Shown here piece by piece: positions 51,683 through 59,409 of a stretch of DNA of 64,000 bases (position 1 is its first letter; the number at the start of each line of letters is the position of its first letter). Under the pieces are notes generated by a model, which saw only the letters and a program-made list of their open reading frames with translations, was not told where the DNA came from and made no database searches. The position numbers and the translations under genes are program-made. Where the stretch lies: contig CAWGLZ010000004.1 in the NCBI GenBank assembly GCA_963823535.1, positions 62,001-126,000 on the forward strand. The letters are read 5' to 3'. This DNA comes from RPQJ01 sp963823535. GTDB lineage: Bacteria > Pseudomonadota > Gammaproteobacteria > Steroidobacterales > Steroidobacteraceae.

Positions 51683-52278
51683 TGCAGGTCCTCCAGCGCC
51701 GCGCGCAGCCGGCGATAGGCATAGCGCAAGCGGCTCTTGATCGCTTCGACCGGCATGCCGGTCATCGCCGCGATCTCGACCAGCGACAGGCCGCCCTCGA
51801 CGTGCAGCAGGAACGCATCGCGCTGTGGACCCGGGACGTCGGCGAGTGCGGCGAGCAGCCGCGTGGCGGACTGTGCATCGATCACCTGGTCAAGTGGATC
51901 GGACGAACGGTGGCCGCCGTCGCCCGCGTCGCCTTCCTCGAGCGCGTTCGTCGCCCCGTCCTCGTCGAGGGAGGTGAGGATCGCGCCGCGCCGCGTACGC
52001 CAATGGTCGACCAGCCGGTGACGCGCGAGGGTATAGAGCCAGGTCCTGAAGCTTGCAGTGACGACGTATCCGTCGCGGGCACGCACGACCTTCATCCAGG
52101 TGTCCTGATGCAGCTCGTCAGCCGTGGCACGCTCCGACGTGTGCCGGAGGAAGTACCGGTAGGTGGGGCCCTTGTGGCGAGTGTAGAGCCGCTCGAACGC
52201 GGCTACGTCGCCATGCGCGTACGCCAGCATTAGCGCTTCGTCCGTGTCGTCGTAGTGACTTGAGTCCGGCGGCGGCAT
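51679..52278 (-). CDS. ECF RNA polymerase sigma factor
   Basis: A protein of 199 residues from ATG 52278. Region 2 covers DEALMLAYAHGDVAAFERLY, then HQDTWMKVVRARDGYVVTAS and FRTWLYTLARHRLVDHWR. Region 4 covers LADVPGPQRDAFLLHVEGGL, SLVEIAAMTGMPVEAIKSRL and YAYRRLRAAL. This is a complete sigma-70 ECF protein. The gene downstream encodes a membrane anti-sigma-like protein, so the pair should respond to an envelope signal. A secreted protein gene ends 58 bases upstream and may belong to the same operon. Confidence 0.9.
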   Translation of the reverse strand: MPPPDSSHYDDTDEALMLAYAHGDVAAFERLYTRHKGPTYRYFLRHTSERATADELHQDTWMKVVRARDGYVVTASFRTWLYTLARHRLVDHWRTRRGAILTSLDEDGATNALEEGDAGDGGHRSSDPLDQVIDAQSATRLLAALADVPGPQRDAFLLHVEGGLSLVEIAAMTGMPVEAIKSRLRYAYRRLRAALEDLQ

Positions 52279-52336
52279 GCGCGGACCAGTATCGGGCCCG
52301 ACGACGGGCACGGCAACGACGGTCACGCGTGTCGGC

Positions 52337-53140
52337 TCACGGATCCGGCACGAATCCGAACGTGCCGGGGAAGGGATCCGGCTCGCGCCAGGCGGGTGAT
52401 GGACGGGGCAGCACGCCCATCGCGACCAGGTTGTCGTGTCGGTTGTAGCGGATGACGACGCGTTGGTCCGGATGGCGACCGGCTCGCTCGAACTCCACGC
52501 GGCGCGCAGGCGAATACTCGCCCCGTCCGTGACCGGTGCCGAGGGATGGGCTCGGGGACGCTGCCTTGGCGGCATCACGATTTGCGGTGGCCTCCGCGGC
52601 GGCTGACTCCTGCCGTGCGGCGGACGGCGGCGACACGGCCTGCTCGTCACCGGCCGGCCAGCGCGGCTCGCGTTCGCGGAACAGTGCGACGCCGATCACG
52701 CCGAGGTTCTCGGGGCGACCGGTGCGCGCCGCGTACGCATCGCCCGGGTCGGAGAAGTAGAAGGCGGCTGTACGGCTCAGGTCCTTGCGCCATCCCTCGA
52801 TGTTGACGTAGCCGCCGGCCTCGATGACGTAGCCGGACTGGTCCGGCGCGGCGGTCTCGCCGGTGACGACGTTGACGCCGTCCACGCTCACGACGGCCAG
52901 CACGCGACGGCCCGTGCAGTTGCGAATGCGCACCGCGTACTCGTGGCCCGGCTGGCCGACGACGTACTGCCGGCCGCGGTGGCGGTAGACGTCGAGCGAG
53001 CGCTGTTCGTTGCGATCGTAGACGTCGACGCTCGCGAGCGATGACGGGCAGGCGAGGGCGGCGCCCGGCAGGAGCGGCGCGACGATGAGCATGGCGGCGA
53101 GCCGCGGCCGGCGACGGGGGAGTGACGGATGTCGGGACAT
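52337..53140 (-). CDS. Secreted protein of unknown family, in the sigma-factor operon
   Basis: A protein of 267 residues with a signal peptide ending LLPGAALACP. The mature first half resembles a folded domain: VYRHRGRQYVVGQPGHEYAV, RIRNCTGRRVLAVVSVDGVN and YVIEAGGYVNIEGWRKDLSR, with a Cys pair. The second half is low complexity, rich in Ala/Glu, ending in a Pro-rich tail. ATG 53140 has a GGAG ribosome binding site locked inside a 16-bp hairpin. It lies upstream of the ECF sigma gene and could be the regulated target or a sensor. Confidence 0.75.
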   Translation of the reverse strand: MSRHPSLPRRRPRLAAMLIVAPLLPGAALACPSSLASVDVYDRNEQRSLDVYRHRGRQYVVGQPGHEYAVRIRNCTGRRVLAVVSVDGVNVVTGETAAPDQSGYVIEAGGYVNIEGWRKDLSRTAAFYFSDPGDAYAARTGRPENLGVIGVALFREREPRWPAGDEQAVSPPSAARQESAAAEATANRDAAKAASPSPSLGTGHGRGEYSPARRVEFERAGRHPDQRVVIRYNRHDNLVAMGVLPRPSPAWREPDPFPGTFGFVPDP

Positions 53141-53145
53141 GGCAG

Positions 53146-53184
53146 GGCTCCGTTTGCAGGGCGTACAACCCTGTAAACGGAGCC
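53146..53184 (-). promoter_or_regulatory. Long hairpin covering the ribosome binding site
   Basis: A 16-bp stem (one G-U pair) pairs 53146-53161 with 53169-53184 around a 7-base loop. Read on the minus strand, the distal arm contains AACGGAGCC, whose GGAG is the only good ribosome binding site for ATG 53140. The same hairpin lies downstream of bfr, so it could alternatively be a terminator, but no T tract follows. Confidence 0.5.
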
Positions 53185-53224
53185 GGCCGATGGAGGGGGT
53201 TAAGCCGACGCCGGCGCGAGGCGC

Positions 53225-53692
53225 CTACTTCATCTGCGACTGGCTGTAGTTCTGCAGGCCGACGCGGTCGAGCAGCTCGAGCTGGGTCTCGAGGAAGTCG
53301 ATGTGCTCTTCCTCGGACTCGAGGATGTCCTCGAGCAGTTCCCGGCTCACGTAGTCACCGACGGTTTCGCAGTGGGCGATGGCGGCCTTGAGGTCGGGAT
53401 GGCCGAGGTGCTCGAGCTTGAGGTCGCACTCCAGGATTTCCTTGACGTTCTCGCCGATCAGGAGCTTGCCGAGGTGCTGCAGGTTGGGCAGTCCCTCGAG
53501 GAACAGGATGCGCTCGATCAGGCGATCGGCGTGCTTCATCTCGTCGATGGACTCGTGGTGCTCGTGCTCGCCGAGCTTCTCCAGGCCCCAGTCCTTCAGG
53601 ATCCGCGAATGCAGGAAGTACTGGTTGATCGCGGTCAGTTCGTTCTTGAGGATCTTGTTGAGATGAGCAATGACGTCTGAGTCGCCCTTCAT
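53225..53692 (-). CDS. bfr: Bacterioferritin
   Basis: A protein of 155 residues from ATG 53692 with GGAGATGCTCG upstream; E. coli Bfr has 158. Ferroxidase ligands E18, E51, H54 and others are present. Haem ligand M52 appears in ESIDEMKHADRLIERI. The sequence NELTAINQYFLHSRIL and EEHIDFLETQLELLDRVGLQ are standard. It stores iron as a 24-subunit shell with haem at the dimer interface. It follows bfd by 54 bases on the same strand. Confidence 0.95.
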   Translation of the reverse strand: MKGDSDVIAHLNKILKNELTAINQYFLHSRILKDWGLEKLGEHEHHESIDEMKHADRLIERILFLEGLPNLQHLGKLLIGENVKEILECDLKLEHLGHPDLKAAIAHCETVGDYVSRELLEDILESEEEHIDFLETQLELLDRVGLQNYSQSQMK

Positions 53693-53746
53693 GACGAGCA
53701 TCTCCGTATGGATCGTGGAACGGGTGGCGGGGCGGGGCCCCGCAGG

Positions 53747-53938
53747 TCAGGCAGCCTGAGGCGAGCCGGCGCGGGAATCAAGCGTTTCGTCGAGCACCTG
53801 ACGTGCACAGGGCTCGCAGGCGCCGCAGCAGGTGGCCACCCCGGTGCAGGACTGCAGTTCCTCGAAGGAGCGCGCGCCTTCCTGGACGGCCTGGCTGAGG
53901 CGCTTTTCCGAGATACCGTGACAGACGCAGACGTACAT
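53747..53938 (-). CDS. bfd: Bacterioferritin-associated ferredoxin
   Basis: A protein of 63 residues from ATG 53938. The Bfd [2Fe-2S] ligands are CVC at positions 4 and 6 and CxxC in GVATCCGACEPCARQVL. It reduces bacterioferritin haem to release stored iron. It is the first gene of a bfd-bfr operon and has a Fur-like palindrome upstream, consistent with iron regulation. Confidence 0.95.
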   Translation of the reverse strand: MYVCVCHGISEKRLSQAVQEGARSFEELQSCTGVATCCGACEPCARQVLDETLDSRAGSPQAA

Positions 53939-53982
53939 GGTTCGATTCCTCGAGCGGGATGCTAGCGCCCGAGGAATAAGAT

Positions 53983-53997
53983 TGCAAATCATTCGCA
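53983..53997 (-). promoter_or_regulatory. Candidate Fur box upstream of bfd
   Basis: TGCAAAT-C-ATTCGCA forms a 7-1-7 near-palindrome of the Fur type (TGATAAT-n-ATTATCA), matching at 11 of 15 positions. It begins 45 bases upstream of the bfd start codon, in the promoter region. The opposite-strand gene begins at 54055. Confidence 0.4.
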
Positions 53998-54054
53998 TTT
54001 AGGTACATACCGAAATGCCGCTATGCGTAACACCGGCACCTTTAGGATGCACGC

Positions 54055-54366
54055 ATGACCGACACCCCAGACGAGCCCATCGACGTTCAGCGGGTCCTGA
54101 TGGACCGCGCGAGGCGCAGCGCCGAGCAGCAGGACAAGCGCGATCCGGCACCCGTGTGGCCGCGGGTCGTCGGGCTGGTGCTGGCGGCGCTGGTCGTGGC
54201 GGTGGTGCTGTTCGCCTTCGACCGCTTTCTCGCCAGCATGCAGCGTTACCTCGACCTGCCGGTCGTCGATCCGGAGCCGGCGGTTACGGAGCCCATGCCC
54301 GCCTACGTCGTACCGGAGGACACCGCCGGGGAGCCCGTGGTCCCCGAGCCAACCCCCCAGGATTGA
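54055..54366 (+). CDS. Small single-pass membrane protein, unknown
   Basis: A protein of 103 residues. A charged cytoplasmic start (VQRVLMDRARRSAEQQDKRD) precedes one membrane segment, PRVVGLVLAALVVAVVLFAF, and a Pro/Glu-rich tail (VVDPEPAVTEPMPAYVVPED) outside. It diverges from bfd, about 117 bases apart, and abuts the convergent kinase gene end. No family recognised. It may share the iron-responsive promoter region with bfd. Confidence 0.7.
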   Translation: MTDTPDEPIDVQRVLMDRARRSAEQQDKRDPAPVWPRVVGLVLAALVVAVVLFAFDRFLASMQRYLDLPVVDPEPAVTEPMPAYVVPEDTAGEPVVPEPTPQD

Positions 54367-57204
54367 TCAGCCGCCGGACCGGTCGCGGTCCCGGCCGAGG
54401 ACTCCGGAGAGCGTGGCCTCGAGGGCGGCCGGATTGACGGGCTTGGCGAGAACGGCGCGGATGCCCGCCGCCTGCAGTTCCCCCGGCGCGATCCCGTCGC
54501 CGTAGCCGGTGTACAGGATCACGGGCAGGTCCGGCCGGCAGGCCCGCAGCTCGACCGCGAGTTGCAGGCCGCTCATCTGTGGCATGGCCCGGTCGGTGAT
54601 GACGACATCGAAGCGATCCGGTTGCGCCGACACGAGCTCGAGCGCCGCGCGCGGGCCCGGGGCATAGGTCGCCTCGAGTCCCCAGGTCTCCAGCAACTCG
54701 CGCATGAACTCCCCGACGGCCGCCTCGTCGTCGACGACCAGCGCCGTCCCCCAGAGTTCCGGCCGCGGTGCCCGGACGGGCGCCGGAGTCGACCTTGGCG
54801 CCCCGCCGTGACCGTTCCCGGTCCCGGGCACGGTCGGCCACAGGACTCGAAATCTTGCGCCACCTCCCGGCGCGCTTTCGACGATCACGTGCCCGCCGTG
54901 CTCGTGCACGATGCCGTGCACCATCGCGAGGCCCATGCCCGTGCCCTTGCCCGTGGCCTTGGTGGAAAAGAACGGTTCGAAGATCCGCTCGAGGACGTCG
55001 GGCGTCATGCCCTGGCCATCATCCTCGACGCACATCTCGACGAACGAGCCCTCCACACCGGAGCGGCAACTCGAGCAGATCAGGTCCCCTGTGCCGGGCG
55101 TACGCACCGCGACCCGGATGGAGCCCGAGCCCTCGACGGCGTCGCGCGCATTGAGGCAGAGGTTGAGCAGCACCTGCTCGACCTGCAACGGGTCGGTGCG
55201 CACGAGCGGCATGCCGACCCCGACGTCCGCGTCGAGTCGCAGTGTCGGCGGCAGCGTCGGGCGCAGCGTTTCGAGGGCTTCCTCGACCAGGGAGCCGAGA
55301 TCGAGTGTCCGCGGCGAGCCTCGCTGCCCGCGGCTGAACATCAGCATCTGCTGAATCAGGTCGCGCGCCCGCTCGCAGGAGCGCTGTGCCTGCGCCAGAT
55401 AGCCGGCCAGGCGGCGGTCGCCCTGGGCCGACTCCCGCTCGGTGGCGAGACTGACGTAGCCCATGATGCTGGTGAGCAGGTTGTTGAAATCGTGGGCGAT
55501 GCCGCCCGTGAGCTGGCCGATCGCTTCCATCTTCTGGGCCTGGCGCAGCCGCGCCTCGAGCCGCGCCCGCTCCTGCTCCACGCGGCGTCGCTCCGTGAGA
55601 TCGCGGATCATCGCGAGGACGTGCGGCTCGCCGCGGTAGCGGATCGGGGTCGTGCGTACCTCGATGGGGAATTGCTCTCCGCCGCGCCGGACGGTCTCCA
55701 TCTCGCCGTGATAGCTCTCGCCCGCCAGCGTCCGGGCGATGATCTCCGACTGGAGCTGCCGGTGATCGTCCGGCAGTTCGAGGGCACGCGACCCGGCGAG
55801 AACCTCCTGGCGGCGGTAGCCATACATCCGCTCATAGGCGGGGTTCACGTCGACGCGTTCGAAGCGGGAATTCCACAGCACCAGCGCATCGTCGGAGGCA
55901 TTGAAGACCGCCCGATACTGCTCCTCGCTTGCCCGCAGGGCTTCCTCGGCGCGCTTGCGTTCGGTGATCTCGCGCGAGAAGGCGAGCACGCGCGGCTTGC
56001 CGCCGATCTGCGCGGCCTTGAGGCGAACCTCGTCCCAGTGCAGGGTCCCGTCGCGGCTGCGCCGATGCCACTCGCCTCGCGCACTGCCTTTGCGCCTGGC
56101 ACGCTCGATCCAGCGCAGGGCTTCCCCTCCGGTGTAGGGCGGGACGCCGGAGCTGATGGCCGACAGGGGCAGCGCCTGCAATTCCTCGCGCGAGTAGCCG
56201 TACATCCGGCACGCCTGCGGGTTGGCGTCCACGATGGCACCGGTGTCCCAGTCGTGGACGAAGATCGAGTCCTCGCTGGCCTCGAAGATCTCGCGATAGC
56301 TGGCCTCGGATGCGAGCAGCGCATCGCTCGACGCCACGCGCTCGAGCTCCGCATTCACGCGGACCGCAAAGATCCGCAGCACGGATTCGACGAACGCCGG
56401 CTGTTCGAGCGGACGCCGCGAGATCACCGAGATGAGCCCGAGCGGGCGCCCCGTCGAGTCCGTGAGTGGATGGCCCGCGTAGCTCTCGAGGCCGAGCTTC
56501 TTGAAATCGAGGTCGATCGGAAACCGCTCGGTCAGCCCGGAGGGGTAGAAGCGGAAATGCTGTCCGACGACGGTCTCGCAAGGCGTACCCGCCTTGGGAT
56601 AGCTGAAGTTCTCCTGTGTCTGGCCGTCGATGTACATGGCCAGCATGTAGAGCTGGCAGGGGTCGTCCGGACTGACGGTCGCGATGAACGCGCCGTCGAC
56701 GCCGAGAATGGTCGCCAGGTAGCGGGCCAGGACGCGGTAGAGCGTGTCGCCCTCCGATTCCGATACGGCCAGCGCCGCCCGCGTCAGCGCCTCCTCGAGG
56801 CGCTTGCGCTCGGTGATGTCGGTCGAGATACCGCAGACCGCGTAGGCCTCACCGTCCGCATCGAAGAGCGGGAACTTCGCCGAGATGAACGTCCGGGTCC
56901 GGCCACGGAAGTCGCCCGATTCCTCGAATTCGATAGCCCGCTTCTCGCGCAGTACGCGCAGGTCGTTGTGACGGAACAGGGTCGCGAGATCCGCGGCGAA
57001 CACCTGTTCGTCGGTGTGGCCGACGATCGCGGACGCCGGGCGGTCCGCGATGTTCTCGAACTCTCGATTGACGAACAGGTAGCGGCCCTGGCTGTCCTTG
57101 GCGAACACCAGTGCGCTGCTGTTGTCGAGTACCTGCTGCAGGCGGGTCTCGCTGTCGAGCAGCGCCCGCCGTGCGCGTTCAAGGGGGGAGAGCGTGTCCG
57201 TCAC
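54367..57204 (-). CDS. Hybrid histidine kinase with PAS, GAF and receiver domains
   Basis: A cytoplasmic protein of 945 residues from GTG 57204. Domains in order: PAS (15-135), GAF (150-290), PAS (300-420), PAS (425-545), HisKA with H571 in GGIAHDFNNLL, HATPase (N686 in NLCLNARDA; DDGQGM) and a C-terminal receiver with D871 and K921. No membrane segment is seen, so it senses a cytoplasmic cue. The ATPase domain carries an inserted CSSC (C710, C713), which could be redox- or metal-sensitive. It is the second gene after the OmpR-type regulator, 109 bases apart. Confidence 0.9.
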   Translation of the reverse strand: MTDTLSPLERARRALLDSETRLQQVLDNSSALVFAKDSQGRYLFVNREFENIADRPASAIVGHTDEQVFAADLATLFRHNDLRVLREKRAIEFEESGDFRGRTRTFISAKFPLFDADGEAYAVCGISTDITERKRLEEALTRAALAVSESEGDTLYRVLARYLATILGVDGAFIATVSPDDPCQLYMLAMYIDGQTQENFSYPKAGTPCETVVGQHFRFYPSGLTERFPIDLDFKKLGLESYAGHPLTDSTGRPLGLISVISRRPLEQPAFVESVLRIFAVRVNAELERVASSDALLASEASYREIFEASEDSIFVHDWDTGAIVDANPQACRMYGYSREELQALPLSAISSGVPPYTGGEALRWIERARRKGSARGEWHRRSRDGTLHWDEVRLKAAQIGGKPRVLAFSREITERKRAEEALRASEEQYRAVFNASDDALVLWNSRFERVDVNPAYERMYGYRRQEVLAGSRALELPDDHRQLQSEIIARTLAGESYHGEMETVRRGGEQFPIEVRTTPIRYRGEPHVLAMIRDLTERRRVEQERARLEARLRQAQKMEAIGQLTGGIAHDFNNLLTSIMGYVSLATERESAQGDRRLAGYLAQAQRSCERARDLIQQMLMFSRGQRGSPRTLDLGSLVEEALETLRPTLPPTLRLDADVGVGMPLVRTDPLQVEQVLLNLCLNARDAVEGSGSIRVAVRTPGTGDLICSSCRSGVEGSFVEMCVEDDGQGMTPDVLERIFEPFFSTKATGKGTGMGLAMVHGIVHEHGGHVIVESAPGGGARFRVLWPTVPGTGNGHGGAPRSTPAPVRAPRPELWGTALVVDDEAAVGEFMRELLETWGLEATYAPGPRAALELVSAQPDRFDVVITDRAMPQMSGLQLAVELRACRPDLPVILYTGYGDGIAPGELQAAGIRAVLAKPVNPAALEATLSGVLGRDRDRSGG

Positions 57205-57313
57205 GAGTCGGGCCCCGGTGGCTGGTCACGCTCCGAGTATAGGGGCGCGAATCGCGTGGCCAAGGACTGTTACACGGCTGAAACAAACACGCGTGTGACG
57301 CGGCCCGGACCGC

Positions 57314-58036
57314 TCAGCGAGGGCCCGGCACGTACATGTAGCCGACGCCGCGTACCGTGCGGATGGCCTGCGGATTCTCCGGGTCCGACTCGATCTTGCG
57401 GCGCAGGCGCGCGATGCGGATGTCGATCGAGCGGTCGTACGGATCCCATTCGCGATTTTTCGTCAGCGTGAGGATGCGGTCGCGCGACAGGGCCTTGCCC
57501 GGGTGCTCGACGAAGATCCGCAGCAGTTCGAATTCCATCGTGGTGATCGGGATCTCGACGCCGTCGGCGTCGAAGAACTGGTGCGAAGAGAGATCGAGCT
57601 GGCCGCGGCCGCAGGGAATCCGCTCGGTCGGATCGCGGACCTGCGCCGGACCCGCGGATGGGTGCGCCTGCGTCCGCCGCATGACGCTCTTGATGCGTGC
57701 GAGCAGCTCCCGGGGGTCGAAGGGCTTCGTCACGTAGTCGTCCGCGCCCATCTCGAGACCGACGATGCGGTCCACGACCTCGCCCGCGCCGGTCACCATG
57801 ATGATGCCGACGTCGTAGCGCTCGCGCAGGTAGCGGGCGAGCGTCAGGCCGTCCTCGCGCGGCAGGCGCAGGTCGAGCAGCACCACGTCCGGCGCCGCCT
57901 GTTCGATGGCAGCGCGCATCGTGTCGCCATCCTCCGCCTCGGCCACGGTGTAGTCGTGCGAGGACAGGTACTCGACGAGCATCTCGCGGATCGAGCGGTC
58001 GTCGTCCACGACGAGTATGCAGCCGGCCGTCGTCAT
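57314..58036 (-). CDS. OmpR-family response regulator
   Basis: A protein of 240 residues from ATG 58036. The receiver has D11-D12, phosphoacceptor D55 in VVLLDLRLP and K104 in YVTKPFDPRELL. The winged-helix output is TTMEFELLRIFVEHPGKALS followed by RDRILTLTKNREWDPYDRSI and IRTVRGVGYMYVPG. It is upstream of the hybrid kinase on the same strand. Its promoter diverges from the diiron protein gene across 10-bp-spaced repeats, so it probably controls both. Confidence 0.9.
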   Translation of the reverse strand: MTTAGCILVVDDDRSIREMLVEYLSSHDYTVAEAEDGDTMRAAIEQAAPDVVLLDLRLPREDGLTLARYLRERYDVGIIMVTGAGEVVDRIVGLEMGADDYVTKPFDPRELLARIKSVMRRTQAHPSAGPAQVRDPTERIPCGRGQLDLSSHQFFDADGVEIPITTMEFELLRIFVEHPGKALSRDRILTLTKNREWDPYDRSIDIRIARLRRKIESDPENPQAIRTVRGVGYMYVPGPR

Positions 58037-58086
58037 GCAGCCCCCCGGTTCCCCTGCATTACACGCGAAGTATAGCGACTCGCGTG

Positions 58087-58138
58087 GATACAAACCGATA
58101 CAAGCCGGCACGCGGCCGACATCGGGCGGATACGAAGG
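58087..58138. promoter_or_regulatory. Direct repeats in the regulator/diiron divergent promoter
   Basis: GATACAAACC (58087-58096) is followed at once by GATACAAGCC (58097-58106), and a third copy GATACGAAGG is at 58129-58138. The first two have a 10-base period and the third is 32 bases on, about three helical turns. Tandem 10-11-base repeats are the usual binding pattern of OmpR-family regulators. Confidence 0.5.
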
Positions 58139-58211
58139 CTCACTACGATGCTCTCCCAAGGCAGGCGCATTGCCCGCCGGACTCAACCCACCGAACCAGA
58201 GGGAGACGATC

Positions 58212-59177
58212 ATGCACAACGCAGTGATGAAAGAGGAAATCCAGGGCAAGGCGACGCAGGGCGAGACGGCCCGCTATGCGCGCTGCATCAAGGCCTCGAA
58301 GAAGGTGCGCTGGGAGATCGACGCGGACGTGATCCGGGGCCGCGACTTCGACTTCGACCACGCCTTCCTGCCGGGCGGGCTGTCCCGGGCGGACGACCTG
58401 CCGTTCCTGACCGGGGAGGAGCGTCGCAGGTTCTCGCAGGTACAGGGACGGACCTACGCGTACATCTTCGGCCTGGTCGAGCGCTTCATCGGGGCCAAGG
58501 TGCTCGAGCTCTCGGGCCAGCACTGGCTCGGCGACCAGGTCGCGCTCGAGGCGCTGGTCCGCTTCAGCGACGAGGAGCTCAAGCACCAGGAACTCTTCCG
58601 GCGCATCGAGAACATGCTCGATGCACGCATGGCCCCCGGCTATCGCAAGGTCGCGGACCCGAACGAGGTCGCTCGCGCGGTACTCGGCAAGAGCACCTGG
58701 TCCGTCCTCGCGCTCACCTGCCACATCGAACTCTTCACGCAGCTTCACTACCAGCAGAGCATCGAGCCGCAGGAGGGGCTGTCGCCGCTGTGGAAGGACG
58801 TCTTCAAGTTCCACTGGATGGAGGAAGTGCAGCACGCGATGCTCGACGAGCTCGAGTGGGTGCGCGAGAACGGTCGCCTGACGATGCGCCAGAAGGAGCA
58901 GGCCGTGGACGACCTCATCGAGCTGGTCGCGGCAGTGGACGGCATCCTGCAGGCCCAGGCCGAGGCGGACGCGGACTACTTCCTCGCGACCGCGGGCCGT
59001 CGCTTCAACGGCGAAGAGGAGGCGGGCATCCGTGCCGTGCTGCTGCGGGCCTACCGCTGGCAGTACATCGTCTCGGGCGTCCAGCACCCGCACTTCGGGC
59101 GCCTGCTCGGCGGCATGACCACCGAGGCGCAGATGCAGCGCATACAGACGGCACTGGCACCCATCTTCAACGGCTGA
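58212..59177 (+). CDS. Ferritin-like diiron protein, unknown
   Basis: A protein of 321 residues from ATG 58212 after AGGGAGACG. Ligands of a four-helix carboxylate diiron site are all in place: E90 (LVERFIGAK), E122 with H125 (DEELKHQELF), E173 (CHIELFTQ) and E205 with H208 (EEVQHAMLDELE), giving the E, ExxH, E, ExxH order. It has no signal peptide. The ligand order suggests an oxygenase or oxidase rather than iron storage. It is divergent from a two-component operon and followed by a tiny membrane protein 26 bases downstream. Confidence 0.7.
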   Translation: MHNAVMKEEIQGKATQGETARYARCIKASKKVRWEIDADVIRGRDFDFDHAFLPGGLSRADDLPFLTGEERRRFSQVQGRTYAYIFGLVERFIGAKVLELSGQHWLGDQVALEALVRFSDEELKHQELFRRIENMLDARMAPGYRKVADPNEVARAVLGKSTWSVLALTCHIELFTQLHYQQSIEPQEGLSPLWKDVFKFHWMEEVQHAMLDELEWVRENGRLTMRQKEQAVDDLIELVAAVDGILQAQAEADADYFLATAGRRFNGEEEAGIRAVLLRAYRWQYIVSGVQHPHFGRLLGGMTTEAQMQRIQTALAPIFNG

Positions 59178-59203
59178 TCCACGCATTCACCGGGAGAACG
59201 ACG

Positions 59204-59326
59204 ATGAAATCACGCTACATGACGCTACGCTTCGAGACCATGGTATTCGCGGCACTTGCCACGGTGACTACGGTCACCCTGGGTACGCTGCTGCACGCGG
59301 TATTCAATATCCAGGTGATCGCCTGA
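59204..59326 (+). CDS. Tiny single-pass membrane protein downstream of the diiron gene
   Basis: A protein of 40 residues from ATG 59204 with a good ribosome binding site, CGGGAGAACG. A basic start (KSRYMTLRFE) leads into one membrane segment, TMVFAALATVTTVTLGTLLH, and a short tail. The 26-base spacing suggests the diiron protein and this membrane peptide are co-translated, possibly as an anchor or regulator. Nothing similar is recognised. Confidence 0.65.
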   Translation: MKSRYMTLRFETMVFAALATVTTVTLGTLLHAVFNIQVIA

Positions 59327-59409
59327 GCGGCGGCGACCGGTGGCGGGTCGCCGGATCCGGGGCATCATGCCCGCGGGATCCGGCGGTCCGGCTCCGGCCT
59401 GGTGAGGGC

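Noticed and set aside
53938..53955. GGTTCGATTCC, a tRNA T-loop-like string
   Set aside because: It lies at the bfd start codon; no acceptor, D-arm or anticodon arm can be built around it.
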